Below, piece by piece: positions 1-6,624 of a stretch of 6,747 nucleotides of DNA. Position 1 is the first letter of the stretch. Every line of letters begins with the position of its first letter. The DNA lies in assembly GCA_016926315.1 (NCBI GenBank), contig JAFGOU010000322.1, forward strand, positions 1-6,747, written 5' to 3'. A program made the translations under genes and the position numbers. A model generated the notes under the pieces. It made no database searches and was not told where the DNA came from. It was given only the letters and a program-made list of their open reading frames with translations. Origin of the DNA: Chitinispirillaceae bacterium (GTDB lineage Bacteria > Fibrobacterota > Chitinivibrionia > Chitinivibrionales > Chitinispirillaceae).

Positions 1-739
1 GCTCGCCGGCGTTTCTTCTCCGCTGCCGGTCTACTTCGCCGATTTCATTGCCGCACAGGAAGCGGAGGCCGGAGCGCTCTTCGATTTTCTTACGATATTC
101 AACCACCGGATGTATGCGCTCTTCTACCGTTCATTGAAAAAATACCGGATGATCGGCATGGCGGGCGGGGGGAACGCCTCCCTGCGACGCTGTGTCGCGG
201 CACTCTCCGGCATGGTTGACGATGCCGGTCTGTCGACGGATGCTCCCGACCGCCTCCTTGCGTACGCCGGCCTTTACGCCGGGAAGGCGCGCGGCGGCGC
301 GGGGCTTTCCGCCCTTCTTTCCGATTTTTTCGACGGCGCGCCGGTACGATTGCGCGAATTCATGCCCCGGTGGGCGCCGTTGCCCGATCCGACGCGTCTT
401 GGCGCAGGAGAAAACGCCGTTCTTGGAAAAAATACGATCCTCGGCACCTCGGTCTTCGACCTGAGCGGCAAGTTCAGGGTCATTATCGGTCCTTTGACCG
501 CGGCGCCGTTCGAGAGCTTTCTTCCAAACGGCAAAAACCATACGCTTGCGAAAAACCTCATCGAGACCTATTGCTGCGAACCGCTCGATTACGACATCGA
601 AGTACTGCTGCAAAGCGTGGATCTGATCACGGTCGTTCTCGGGGCGGACAATGCCCGGCTCGGCGAAAACGCGGGAATCGGCGATACCTCTTCCGCAAGC
701 GAGGTGAAATCGATGCTGCTTGAGGGAAGGACCATGTAG
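1..739 (+). CDS. tssG: Type VI secretion system baseplate subunit TssG (C-terminal part, 5' truncated)
   Basis: TssG (VasB/ImpH family) forms the wedge of the T6SS baseplate with TssE, TssF and TssK, on the cytoplasmic side of the inner membrane. The frame is open from base 2, so about 245 residues are visible and the start lies upstream; the family is usually near 330 residues, so roughly 80-100 are missing. The ATG at 110 is internal, because family-like sequence precedes it: SSPLPVYFADF, then FLTIFNHRMYALFYRSLKKYR, spanning the window's first 140 bases. Further family features are the LLSDFF segment followed by PVRLREFMPRW, the NAVLGKNTILGTSVFD motif, KFRVIIGPL, FLPNG, and a second LG motif near the end (NARLGENAGIGDTS). 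The stop TAG is at 737-739, and the next gene's ribosome binding site overlaps it. By family habit tssF should lie just upstream, outside the window. The family call is firm; the full length is unknown. Confidence 0.93.
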   Translation, partial: LAGVSSPLPVYFADFIAAQEAEAGALFDFLTIFNHRMYALFYRSLKKYRMIGMAGGGNASLRRCVAALSGMVDDAGLSTDAPDRLLAYAGLYAGKARGGAGLSALLSDFFDGAPVRLREFMPRWAPLPDPTRLGAGENAVLGKNTILGTSVFDLSGKFRVIIGPLTAAPFESFLPNGKNHTLAKNLIETYCCEPLDYDIEVLLQSVDLITVVLGADNARLGENAGIGDTSSASEVKSMLLEGRTM

Positions 740-743
740 AGGA
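738..743 (+). promoter_or_regulatory. Ribosome binding site of the brkB-like gene, overlapping the tssG stop
   Basis: AGAGGA lies 8 bases before the ATG at 752 and shares its first bases with the TAG stop of tssG. It is the best Shine-Dalgarno match in the window. It fixes the brkB start and suggests translational coupling to tssG. Confidence 0.7.
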
Positions 744-751
744 CCGGCTCT

Positions 752-2092
752 ATGTACCTCTTTACAAAAAAATTCCGGGATGATTTCCGGCATGATCCCC
801 GTGAAGCGATCGACTCGCTCAAACGGCAAAAAAACCATGTGTGGTACCGGATGATTAAATGGGTGGTGTTCTGGCGTATCGTTCTCGCCGAGTACCGGCT
901 CAACCACAACTTCACCCGCTCCTCGGCGCTCGCCTATGTCCTGCTCCTCACTCTTATTCCGCTCGTCGTCACCGGCGCGTTCATGCTCGGCGCCATTATC
1001 GACATTCAGCCAAGGCAGGTGGCGCAGGCGTTTGCCACTTTTCTGCCGTTCGCACCGGAGACCGTGCTTGATTACCTCTCGCGATTTTATGACAATGCCC
1101 GCAAGATACGCGGCCCCGGTATTGTCATACTGATCATTGTCGCCATCGGGCTTTTCGGCGTTGCCGAGGAGTCATTCAATACCATCTGGAAAGTTACCCG
1201 CCAGCGCTCACTGTTCTTCCGGCTGGTCTCCTTTACCATGGCCATGGTCTACAGCCCGATTCTCTTTTCCCTCTCATTTGTCATCAGGCATACCGGGTGG
1301 TTCGAAGCCGCGGCCGAACGGTTCTTTCCCATTGATGCCCTGCCGTTTGTTCTCATGACGCTGGCCTTCACCTCCCTGATCTGGTTCGTTCCAAATACCA
1401 AAGTGCGTTTCGGGTCGGCCCTTCTGGGCGGTCTGGCCGCCGCCGTCCTTTTTGAGGCTGAACGTCAGGGGTTCGGCATGTTTGTGCAGATGTCGATCCA
1501 GGCCCAGACCATCTACGGCACGCTGGGTATTCTGCCGCTGTTTCTTGTTTCGCTGTACGTGGGCTGCATCATCATGCTGTTCGGCACCCAGATCGCTTAC
1601 GTACACCAGAATTTCAGGCCCCTCCTGCGCGCGCAGAAACGCTGGGACCGCCGGGTAGGCGACTACAGGACCTATCTTACTTTCAGGATATTCACCGATG
1701 CGGTAGGTGCGTTCATACGGAAAAAACAGCCGCCGACCCTCCGCTATTTCATACGCACGTACGAACTGACGGAACCGCAGGCCGCAGGCCTCCTCAACTG
1801 GCTCGTCCATGCCGACCTGCTTCACTGCACGAGGGGGAAAAGGGGTGACGGGTACGTTCCGACGCGCGACTTCTCCAAACAACCGGTCGGGGCGATACTC
1901 GATGAAATTAAATCTCAGGACCTTAGAATCACCTCCACTCCCGACGACTACACGCGTGAATTCGTCGCTTCCCTCATCAACAACAGCCACGGACCATCAA
2001 CAACCCCGGCCGAACAGATGACGTTCGAAACGCTGGTCGCCACCATTGAGGACGGCGAAAAACGGCTCGCGCGCGCATCTTCGGCGGCCTAG
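752..2092 (+). CDS. YihY/virulence factor BrkB family inner-membrane protein with C-terminal soluble domain
   Basis: Polytopic inner-membrane protein of the YihY/BrkB family, once misnamed ribonuclease BN; its biochemical role is not settled. A soluble N-terminus of about 55 residues is followed by about six hydrophobic segments, near residues 58-84, 121-141, 157-178, 196-213, 219-235 and 257-284. Family hallmarks are TRSSALAYVLLLTLIPL in the first segment and the YGTLGILPLFLVSLYVGCII to FGTQIAY stretch in the last. Residues about 300-446 form a soluble tail whose helical pattern (LRYFIRTYELTEPQAAGLLNWLVHADLL, then GYVPTRD) looks like the winged-helix-type extension of the longer members. At 446 residues it fits the long form rather than the roughly 290-residue form. 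The start is fixed by the AGAGGA site overlapping the tssG stop. The stop lies 6 bases before the next gene, so the three + strand genes are probably one operon. A link to T6SS is positional inference only. Confidence 0.9.
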   Translation: MYLFTKKFRDDFRHDPREAIDSLKRQKNHVWYRMIKWVVFWRIVLAEYRLNHNFTRSSALAYVLLLTLIPLVVTGAFMLGAIIDIQPRQVAQAFATFLPFAPETVLDYLSRFYDNARKIRGPGIVILIIVAIGLFGVAEESFNTIWKVTRQRSLFFRLVSFTMAMVYSPILFSLSFVIRHTGWFEAAAERFFPIDALPFVLMTLAFTSLIWFVPNTKVRFGSALLGGLAAAVLFEAERQGFGMFVQMSIQAQTIYGTLGILPLFLVSLYVGCIIMLFGTQIAYVHQNFRPLLRAQKRWDRRVGDYRTYLTFRIFTDAVGAFIRKKQPPTLRYFIRTYELTEPQAAGLLNWLVHADLLHCTRGKRGDGYVPTRDFSKQPVGAILDEIKSQDLRITSTPDDYTREFVASLINNSHGPSTTPAEQMTFETLVATIEDGEKRLARASSAA

Positions 2093-2098
2093 AACGCC

Positions 2099-3973
2099 AT
2101 GGCACGCGATCACCCGACCGCCGTCCCGTCCGGTTCCGCGGACCCTTCCGTCCCCCGTGAACTCAATGCCGGACCGTTATCCCTTATCGTTGAAAACGGT
2201 TGGATCCGCTGCGTGCGACTGGGCAATGTGGAAATCATCAGACGGATTTACTTCGCGATCCGCGACCCGTTCTGGAACACCATTCCCGGTTCCATAGAAG
2301 AGTATTCATTGCAGCGAAACGCTTCGTCGTTTCTCATCTCATTCGCCTCCCGTCACCGCCGCGCAGACATCGACTTTCTCTGGCGAGCGGAAATCATCGG
2401 CAAGGCTTCGGGCGAAATACGTTATGCTGCGCGAGGCATCGTTCTTTCTGCCTTCAGAAAAAACAGGATCGGGTTCTGCATCCTTCATCCTTTAAGCACC
2501 TGCAAAGGAATACCCTGCCGCATAGAAACCGTTGACGGCAGTATTGAAGAGCGCCCCTTCCCGCTCGATATCGCACCGCACCCGATCTTCAGAAATATCC
2601 GCGCATTGAGCTATGCGGTGGCGTCAGGGCTCGATGCGACCGTTCGGTTCGAGGGCGATACCTTCGAAACCGAGGACCAGCGAAACTGGACAGACGCAAC
2701 GTATAAAACCTATTCGACGCCGCGGTCACTCCCCGTGCCCGTTCAGCTTGAAACCGGGACCTTGCTGTACCAGAAGGTGACGGTCAACCTCGACAAACCG
2801 ACCGCGGCTCTCATTCACCTGCCGCTTTCACTGCAGCTCGAACTCTCCACCGGAGACCTGTCCGGCCGTTTGCCGCGCATCGGGGTCATGGAAACGGCCG
2901 GCATCGGATCGGTTCCGGCCGCGATTTCAAGGATCCGTGCGCTCGGGCTGTCCCATTTCAGGGCAGACCTTTTCCCCGGCCGCGACGACCTCCCGGTACG
3001 AACCGGAAATCTTGCCGCCCTCGCTCGCGCGCTTGACTGTCCCATCGAGCTGGCGCTTCATTTCGACAAGGACCCCGGTGGCGAGGCAATCGCCCTGGCA
3101 GATTGTTTCAGGGATGCTGCTCTGCGGGTGACGCGCTTCCTTGTCTTTCGCGCCGCTGAAAAATCGGTCAGCGCAGAAACCGTTGCGGCAGTGGCGACGA
3201 CGCTTCGCGCCGCCGTTCCCGCTGTCACCGTCGCCGGTGGAACTGACGGTTATTTTGTCGAAATCAACCGGAACCGGCCGCCCGTGGAACAGCTTGACTC
3301 AATCGTATACGCCGCCACTCCACAGGTGCATACCTTCGATAAAACAGCAATCATGGATAATCTGCCGGGACTGCAGGAAACGCTCGATGCGTCCGCCGCT
3401 TTTGCCCCAAAAAAACAAATAATCATTTCGCCGATCACTCTCCGGCCGCGGGAAAACCCCCTCGTACCCGGAAAGGACGGCGGACATGACGAACGGCAAT
3501 CAACGCTGTTTGCCGCCTCGTGGCTGGCCGGGGTCCTTGCGTATTGCACCCTCGGCAACGCGGCGGCCGTGACCATCGGCGAAATGAGCGGGCCCGGAGG
3601 GTATGTCTCACGTGACGGATCGGGACTCTTTCCCCTCTCTTTTCCGCTCGCCCTCATCGCCGCGGCATCCGGCGCTCCGGCGGAGTGCCGCCGCTCTTCT
3701 GATCCGGAAAGGGTCATCGCCCTGCAATGGCGTCACCGCGCCGTTTTTTCCGCTCTGGTGATCAACCTGAGCGGGAAAGCCTGCAGGGTGAGGATACGGG
3801 GGATTCCTGAAAACAGCCTGACCGCCGTTCTGGATACTGCCAGCGTGCATGCGGTGACGAGCGGATCTGATCCGCTGCTCGAGCACTCCTATACGGTCAT
3901 TGAAAATAAAAACGGCGCCTGTTTGATGGACCTTGCGCCCTATGCGATGGCCCTGCTGCGTGGCACACGCTGA
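2099..3973 (+). CDS. D-apionate lactonase (ApnL)-like family protein
   Basis: Resembles the ApnL family, whose characterised members hydrolyse D-apionolactone to D-apionate during apiose breakdown. The three-part layout matches. A beta-rich N-terminal domain (about residues 22-235) contains LNAGPLSL, IRDPFWNT and the family signature FETEDQRNWTDATYKTY (187-203 region). A TIM-barrel-like middle (about 258-530) contains AGGTDGYFVEINRNRPP (379-395), PQVHTFD (408-414), SPITLRPRENP (444-454) and GEMSG (494-498). A small C-terminal beta domain (about 540-624) contains ALVINLSG. Glu388 and Glu495 sit where acid residues of a barrel active site would fall; a catalytic role is inference. Residues 1-21 are a Pro/Ser-rich leader before the conserved part, with no convincing signal peptide, so it is probably cytoplasmic. 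The ATG is 6 bases after the brkB stop and has only a weak ribosome binding site, so translation may depend on coupling. Without neighbouring apiose genes the true substrate may be another sugar lactone or glycoside. Confidence 0.75.
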   Translation: MARDHPTAVPSGSADPSVPRELNAGPLSLIVENGWIRCVRLGNVEIIRRIYFAIRDPFWNTIPGSIEEYSLQRNASSFLISFASRHRRADIDFLWRAEIIGKASGEIRYAARGIVLSAFRKNRIGFCILHPLSTCKGIPCRIETVDGSIEERPFPLDIAPHPIFRNIRALSYAVASGLDATVRFEGDTFETEDQRNWTDATYKTYSTPRSLPVPVQLETGTLLYQKVTVNLDKPTAALIHLPLSLQLELSTGDLSGRLPRIGVMETAGIGSVPAAISRIRALGLSHFRADLFPGRDDLPVRTGNLAALARALDCPIELALHFDKDPGGEAIALADCFRDAALRVTRFLVFRAAEKSVSAETVAAVATTLRAAVPAVTVAGGTDGYFVEINRNRPPVEQLDSIVYAATPQVHTFDKTAIMDNLPGLQETLDASAAFAPKKQIIISPITLRPRENPLVPGKDGGHDERQSTLFAASWLAGVLAYCTLGNAAAVTIGEMSGPGGYVSRDGSGLFPLSFPLALIAAASGAPAECRRSSDPERVIALQWRHRAVFSALVINLSGKACRVRIRGIPENSLTAVLDTASVHAVTSGSDPLLEHSYTVIENKNGACLMDLAPYAMALLRGTR

Positions 3974-3996
3974 TCAAATCCCTGCCGAATGAGCGG

Positions 3997-4599
3997 TCAT
4001 TCCTGTTTTGCGCTGTTCCGGCTGAACTTGAAATCGAGCATGCTCCAGAACATGTCCGGCACCAGTACGACAAACAGCGGTGTGAACTCAGGTTTGGCGT
4101 CAGCGATAGAGAAGAAAAGGCTTCCGGCGATGGAACCGATCGCGATCGTTCCCATGATCCTCGACCGCCATGTATGACCCAGCCGCCGCTGCTGTAATCC
4201 GGGCAGAACGAAACTCACCAGCAGCTCTTTGCTTCCTGAAAGGCTGCTTGTCTCGGAAAGCATCGCTCCCCGGTTGTCGTCTTTCCACCCGCTGCGGTTG
4301 CTGGTCTGCTCCAGTTCGATGTCGTACGCGGTGAGCCCGGACCGCCGTTTTTCAATATACGCTTTCTCGGAGAGGAGGTATTTCTTCCATGGTTGTTCGA
4401 TGTATTCGCCGATCGATATCCCGGATCTCAGAAGCTGCTCCACTTTGGAAAGTGGTATCTGTCTGTCCTGGATCATCTTCCATTCGGTCTGCGAAAGGCC
4501 GTACTTTTCCCAGGGTTTCGGGTCTTCCTGGGCAAAGGAGACAAAAAGGAAACAGCAACTGAACAATATGCTGACGAAGATCGTTTTTCCCGAGATCAT
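3997..4599 (-). CDS. Exported protein of unknown function with PWxKYxLS tandem motif
   Basis: I do not recognise this 200-residue protein. Residues 1-23 look like a type I signal peptide: Lys5, a hydrophobic core FVSILFSCCFLFV, and a likely cut after SFA. The mature N-terminal part is charged and helical and contains a duplicated unit: PWEKYGLSQTEW (29-40) and PWKKYLLSEKAY (70-81), each followed about 10 residues on by a segment ending near VE or IE. Residues 99-123 are polar and Ser/Gly-rich, probably a linker. The C-terminal third has two hydrophobic stretches (about 147-165 and 172-190) separated by a short charged turn, suggesting a hairpin in or on a membrane. The start follows from the signal peptide; the only ribosome-site candidate is GGGG at 4610-4613, 10 bases upstream. 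It is convergent with the ApnL-like gene (23 bases between stops) and lies 143 bases downstream of pabBC. An envelope role is inferred. Confidence 0.75.
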   Translation of the reverse strand: MISGKTIFVSILFSCCFLFVSFAQEDPKPWEKYGLSQTEWKMIQDRQIPLSKVEQLLRSGISIGEYIEQPWKKYLLSEKAYIEKRRSGLTAYDIELEQTSNRSGWKDDNRGAMLSETSSLSGSKELLVSFVLPGLQQRRLGHTWRSRIMGTIAIGSIAGSLFFSIADAKPEFTPLFVVLVPDMFWSMLDFKFSRNSAKQE

Positions 4600-4661
4600 G
4601 AATACCGTACCCCTTTTGAAAGGTGAAGGGTGATGGGAAAAGGCTCAAACACCAAAATAGT

Positions 4662-4680
4662 AATTGCCTGGCAGTCAATT
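4662..4680. repeat. Imperfect 19-base dyad, operator-like
   Basis: The + strand reads aattgcctggcagtcaatt: arms AATTG.CTG and CAG.CAATT around a central G, with 8 of 9 positions pairing (only C4667/T4675 mismatch). A continuous RNA stem could not form through a one-base loop, so a dimeric-protein site is more natural than a hairpin. No regulator gene is in view to suggest what might bind. Confidence 0.35.
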
Positions 4681-4720
4681 GGAAAGGAGAACCATAAAAG
4701 AGCTCCTTGTCGCCTGCAAC

Positions 4721-4739
4721 GCCGGGGAACGTCCCCTGC
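4721..4739 (-). terminator. Weak hairpin downstream of pabBC, possible transcription end
   Basis: Four bases past the pabBC stop, GGGGA and TCCCC (4724-4728 with 4732-4736) can pair around a 3-base loop, extended by two more pairs beyond one mismatch. No U-run follows directly on the - strand; the first T-rich stretch is about 20 bases further on. It could be a partial intrinsic terminator or an mRNA-end stabiliser. Confidence 0.22.
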
Positions 4740-4742
4740 CGA

Positions 4743-6620
4743 TCACCTCTCTACACGCACCTGCACTAGTCCCCTGACCGAATTCCCGCAATAGACCGCC
4801 CGAGCTTTTTCAAGGTCCGCGGGATAGAGTATCCGCTCCCGGCATTTCCCAGCGGCAAGCAGCCTTGCGCGCAGAATGCCGGGCAGCAGCCCGCATTCGA
4901 TTGGCGGCGTGTAAAGGACATTGTCGATTTTCACAAAAAGGTTCGTCCGTGCGCCTTCGGTAAGCTGCCCGCGTTCATTGATATGGATGACGTCAAAACA
5001 GCCGCCTGTCCTGATGAGCTGCATGGACTTTTCATACCAAGGACGGACCGTTGTCTTATGAAAGAGAAACGGCGTTGCGGTCCGGACCGGTTTGTCGAAC
5101 AGCAGTATCACGGGCGTTTCACCGGATCTTTCAGGAAGTATCGGATCATGGTTCCAGGTTACCGCTCCGGAACGGTCAAGAACGGTCCGTACCTTGAACC
5201 GGTTTTTTGAGGAGCCCAGATCCACGGCGATCTCCCGGATGACGGCATCCCATACGGCTTTATAAAAAGGAAATGCGAAATAGTCCGCTGCAGCCCTCAT
5301 CCGGACGTAATGGTCTCTGCCATAACGTACCGTGCCCCCTGAAAACGCCATCGACTCGAATATCCTGAACTCGTCGCTTCGTGCCGTCAGGAATCCGCAC
5401 TTGACCGCGCATTCATGCCACTCGTCTCGCGGTACTGAATCCCATACTATCCCGCTGCCGACGCCATACCGCCATGCGGCCTGGCCCCTCTCCCGCGACA
5501 GGGTCCTGATGGGAACGCTGAAAACCGAACGTTTTTCCGGAGAGGAATACCCTATGGCGCCGCAATAGACGCCCCTCGCTGTTTTTTCAAGACCGCGTAT
5601 GAGTTCCATGGCGCGGATTTTCGGTGCGCCGGTGACCGATCCGCTCGGGAAGAGCGCGTTCATGATAGGGGCAAGCGAGGTCCCTTTTTTCAGCCTTCCG
5701 ACGATGGTCGAGGTCATCTGGTGGAGCGTAGGGTGTCGTTCCACCTCAAAAAGCCGCTCGACGCTGATCGAGCCGGTACGGCAGATTTTTCCAAGGTCGT
5801 TTCGCAGCAGATCGACGATCATAATATTTTCACTGCGGTTTTTCGGGTCTCGGGCAAGCGCGGCCGCGATGAATTCGTCTTCGGCGGAAAACCGGCCACG
5901 CGGCGCCGTCCCCTTCATGGGTTTGACCACGATGCGCGATCCGGTTTGCATGAAAAACAACTCGGGCGAGAACGAGGCAATGGTCGTCCGTCCGGTCGCG
6001 ATAAACGCGCCGAACGCCACGGGCTGCTCTTTCCGCAGCGACAGAAAAAGATCCCACGGTTGCAGGGGGGACGACAGGGGAACGGCAAAGGTATAGTTCA
6101 CCTGGTACACCTCACCCGCTGCGATTTTTTTCTGTATGGCCCTTACCGCGTTTTCGTAGGAGCGTCGGGTGAGGGTCTCCGGCGATCCCAGATGCGTCTC
6201 CCGTCCGCCCCGACCGGCGCATCCTCGCCCTGTTTTATGCATTGTCACCACGGGGCGGTCCCACACCCCGGTGAAATGATCGAAACGATGCGGTCGGTTA
6301 AAAACACCGAACCAGAGCAGGTCACCCCGATGTCCCGTTTCCGCTTCGCCCTTTCCTGAAAACCGTTCTTCCAGCGCGTATCCCGCCTCGTAGGTGCAAT
6401 AGCCGGCGACCCAGTGCCGTTTTGCCTCAAGCGCGAGTGCATCAAGGGCCGCCCGCACCTCATGAAAGCGGGAACACCTGATGACCTTCACGGGCTTGCG
6501 GAAAAAAAAGGAGTACCGTTGTTCGCGCGTGGGCCGGGCGTTATCGAGGAAAACGCAGCCGCGCCCGCCACGGACCAGGGACCCCAGGGAATCAATCGGC
6601 AGCGGATGAACGGATGGCAC
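4743..6620 (-). CDS. pabBC: Bifunctional aminodeoxychorismate synthase component I / 4-amino-4-deoxychorismate lyase (PabB-PabC fusion)
   Basis: Cytoplasmic folate-pathway enzyme. The PabB part aminates chorismate to 4-amino-4-deoxychorismate and the PabC part (PLP, class IV aminotransferase fold) releases pyruvate to give 4-aminobenzoate. PabB motifs, in order: AGEVYQVNYTF (168-178), ASFSPELFF (215-223), PMKGTAPRG (234-242, Lys236 being the PabB-type active-site lysine), SENIMIVDLLRNDLGKIC (263-280), HQMTSTIVGRL (300-310), FPSGSVTGAPKIRAMEL (324-340), YCGAIGY (352-358), GVGSGIVWDS and HECAVK (386-407). The lyase part starts near 417 (FRIFESM, then RDHYVRMRAAADYFAF), with HKTT (521-524, Lys522 the likely PLP lysine) and TEGARTNLFV to GLLPGILRARLL (554-588). 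Length suits the fusion. Start is GTG at 6620: a TGA lies 4 codons upstream in frame, and the next Met is residue 127, inside the PabB domain. Glutaminase partner PabA is not in the window. It follows the preceding gene by 4 bases. Confidence 0.95.
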   Translation of the reverse strand: MPSVHPLPIDSLGSLVRGGRGCVFLDNARPTREQRYSFFFRKPVKVIRCSRFHEVRAALDALALEAKRHWVAGYCTYEAGYALEERFSGKGEAETGHRGDLLWFGVFNRPHRFDHFTGVWDRPVVTMHKTGRGCAGRGGRETHLGSPETLTRRSYENAVRAIQKKIAAGEVYQVNYTFAVPLSSPLQPWDLFLSLRKEQPVAFGAFIATGRTTIASFSPELFFMQTGSRIVVKPMKGTAPRGRFSAEDEFIAAALARDPKNRSENIMIVDLLRNDLGKICRTGSISVERLFEVERHPTLHQMTSTIVGRLKKGTSLAPIMNALFPSGSVTGAPKIRAMELIRGLEKTARGVYCGAIGYSSPEKRSVFSVPIRTLSRERGQAAWRYGVGSGIVWDSVPRDEWHECAVKCGFLTARSDEFRIFESMAFSGGTVRYGRDHYVRMRAAADYFAFPFYKAVWDAVIREIAVDLGSSKNRFKVRTVLDRSGAVTWNHDPILPERSGETPVILLFDKPVRTATPFLFHKTTVRPWYEKSMQLIRTGGCFDVIHINERGQLTEGARTNLFVKIDNVLYTPPIECGLLPGILRARLLAAGKCRERILYPADLEKARAVYCGNSVRGLVQVRVER

Positions 6621-6624
6621 GAAC

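Larger units (their letters stand above)
4600..4742 (-). promoter_or_regulatory. Intergenic region with possible promoter for the exported protein gene
   Basis: The 143 bases between pabBC and the exported-protein gene are the longest non-coding stretch here. Read on the - strand, TTTCCA (4685-4680) and TACTAT (4662-4657) are separated by 17 bases; each matches the sigma-70 consensus at 4 of 6 positions. Transcription would begin near 4650, giving a leader of about 50 bases. The spacer is almost entirely an imperfect dyad, described separately. The boxes are weak, so this is tentative. Confidence 0.3.

Noticed and set aside
110..112. ATG at 110 as the start of the first gene
   Set aside because: The frame is open upstream to the window edge and encodes TssG-like residues, so this Met is internal.
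131..907. 258-residue open frame on the - strand
   Set aside because: It lies opposite the clearly homologous tssG and the start of brkB, has no recognisable domain and crosses their junction; long antisense frames are common in GC-rich coding DNA.
1274..1990. 238-residue open frame on the - strand
   Set aside because: Antisense to the conserved BrkB-type gene, with low-complexity charged composition and no family motifs.
3250..3717. 155-residue open frame on the - strand
   Set aside because: Antisense to the conserved barrel motifs of the ApnL-like gene; Ser/Pro/Gly-rich shadow.
3987..4002. Hairpin between the convergent genes as an intrinsic terminator
   Set aside because: Only 6 pairs, two of them G-C, and only a short T-run a few bases later; too weak to annotate.
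4549..4599. Lipoprotein signal in the exported protein (LFSC at residues 12-15)
   Set aside because: Phe at the second lipobox position is atypical and hydrophobic sequence continues well past the Cys; a type I cut after SFA fits better.
4674..4679. TTGACT on the - strand as a -35 box
   Set aside because: Good hexamer, but the TACTAT that follows is only 11 bases away and the hexamer at 17 bases (TTGGTG) is a poor -10, so spacing does not work.
5599..6359. Open frames of 165 and 212 residues on the + strand
   Set aside because: They mirror the most conserved part of pabBC on the other strand and show no protein family of their own.
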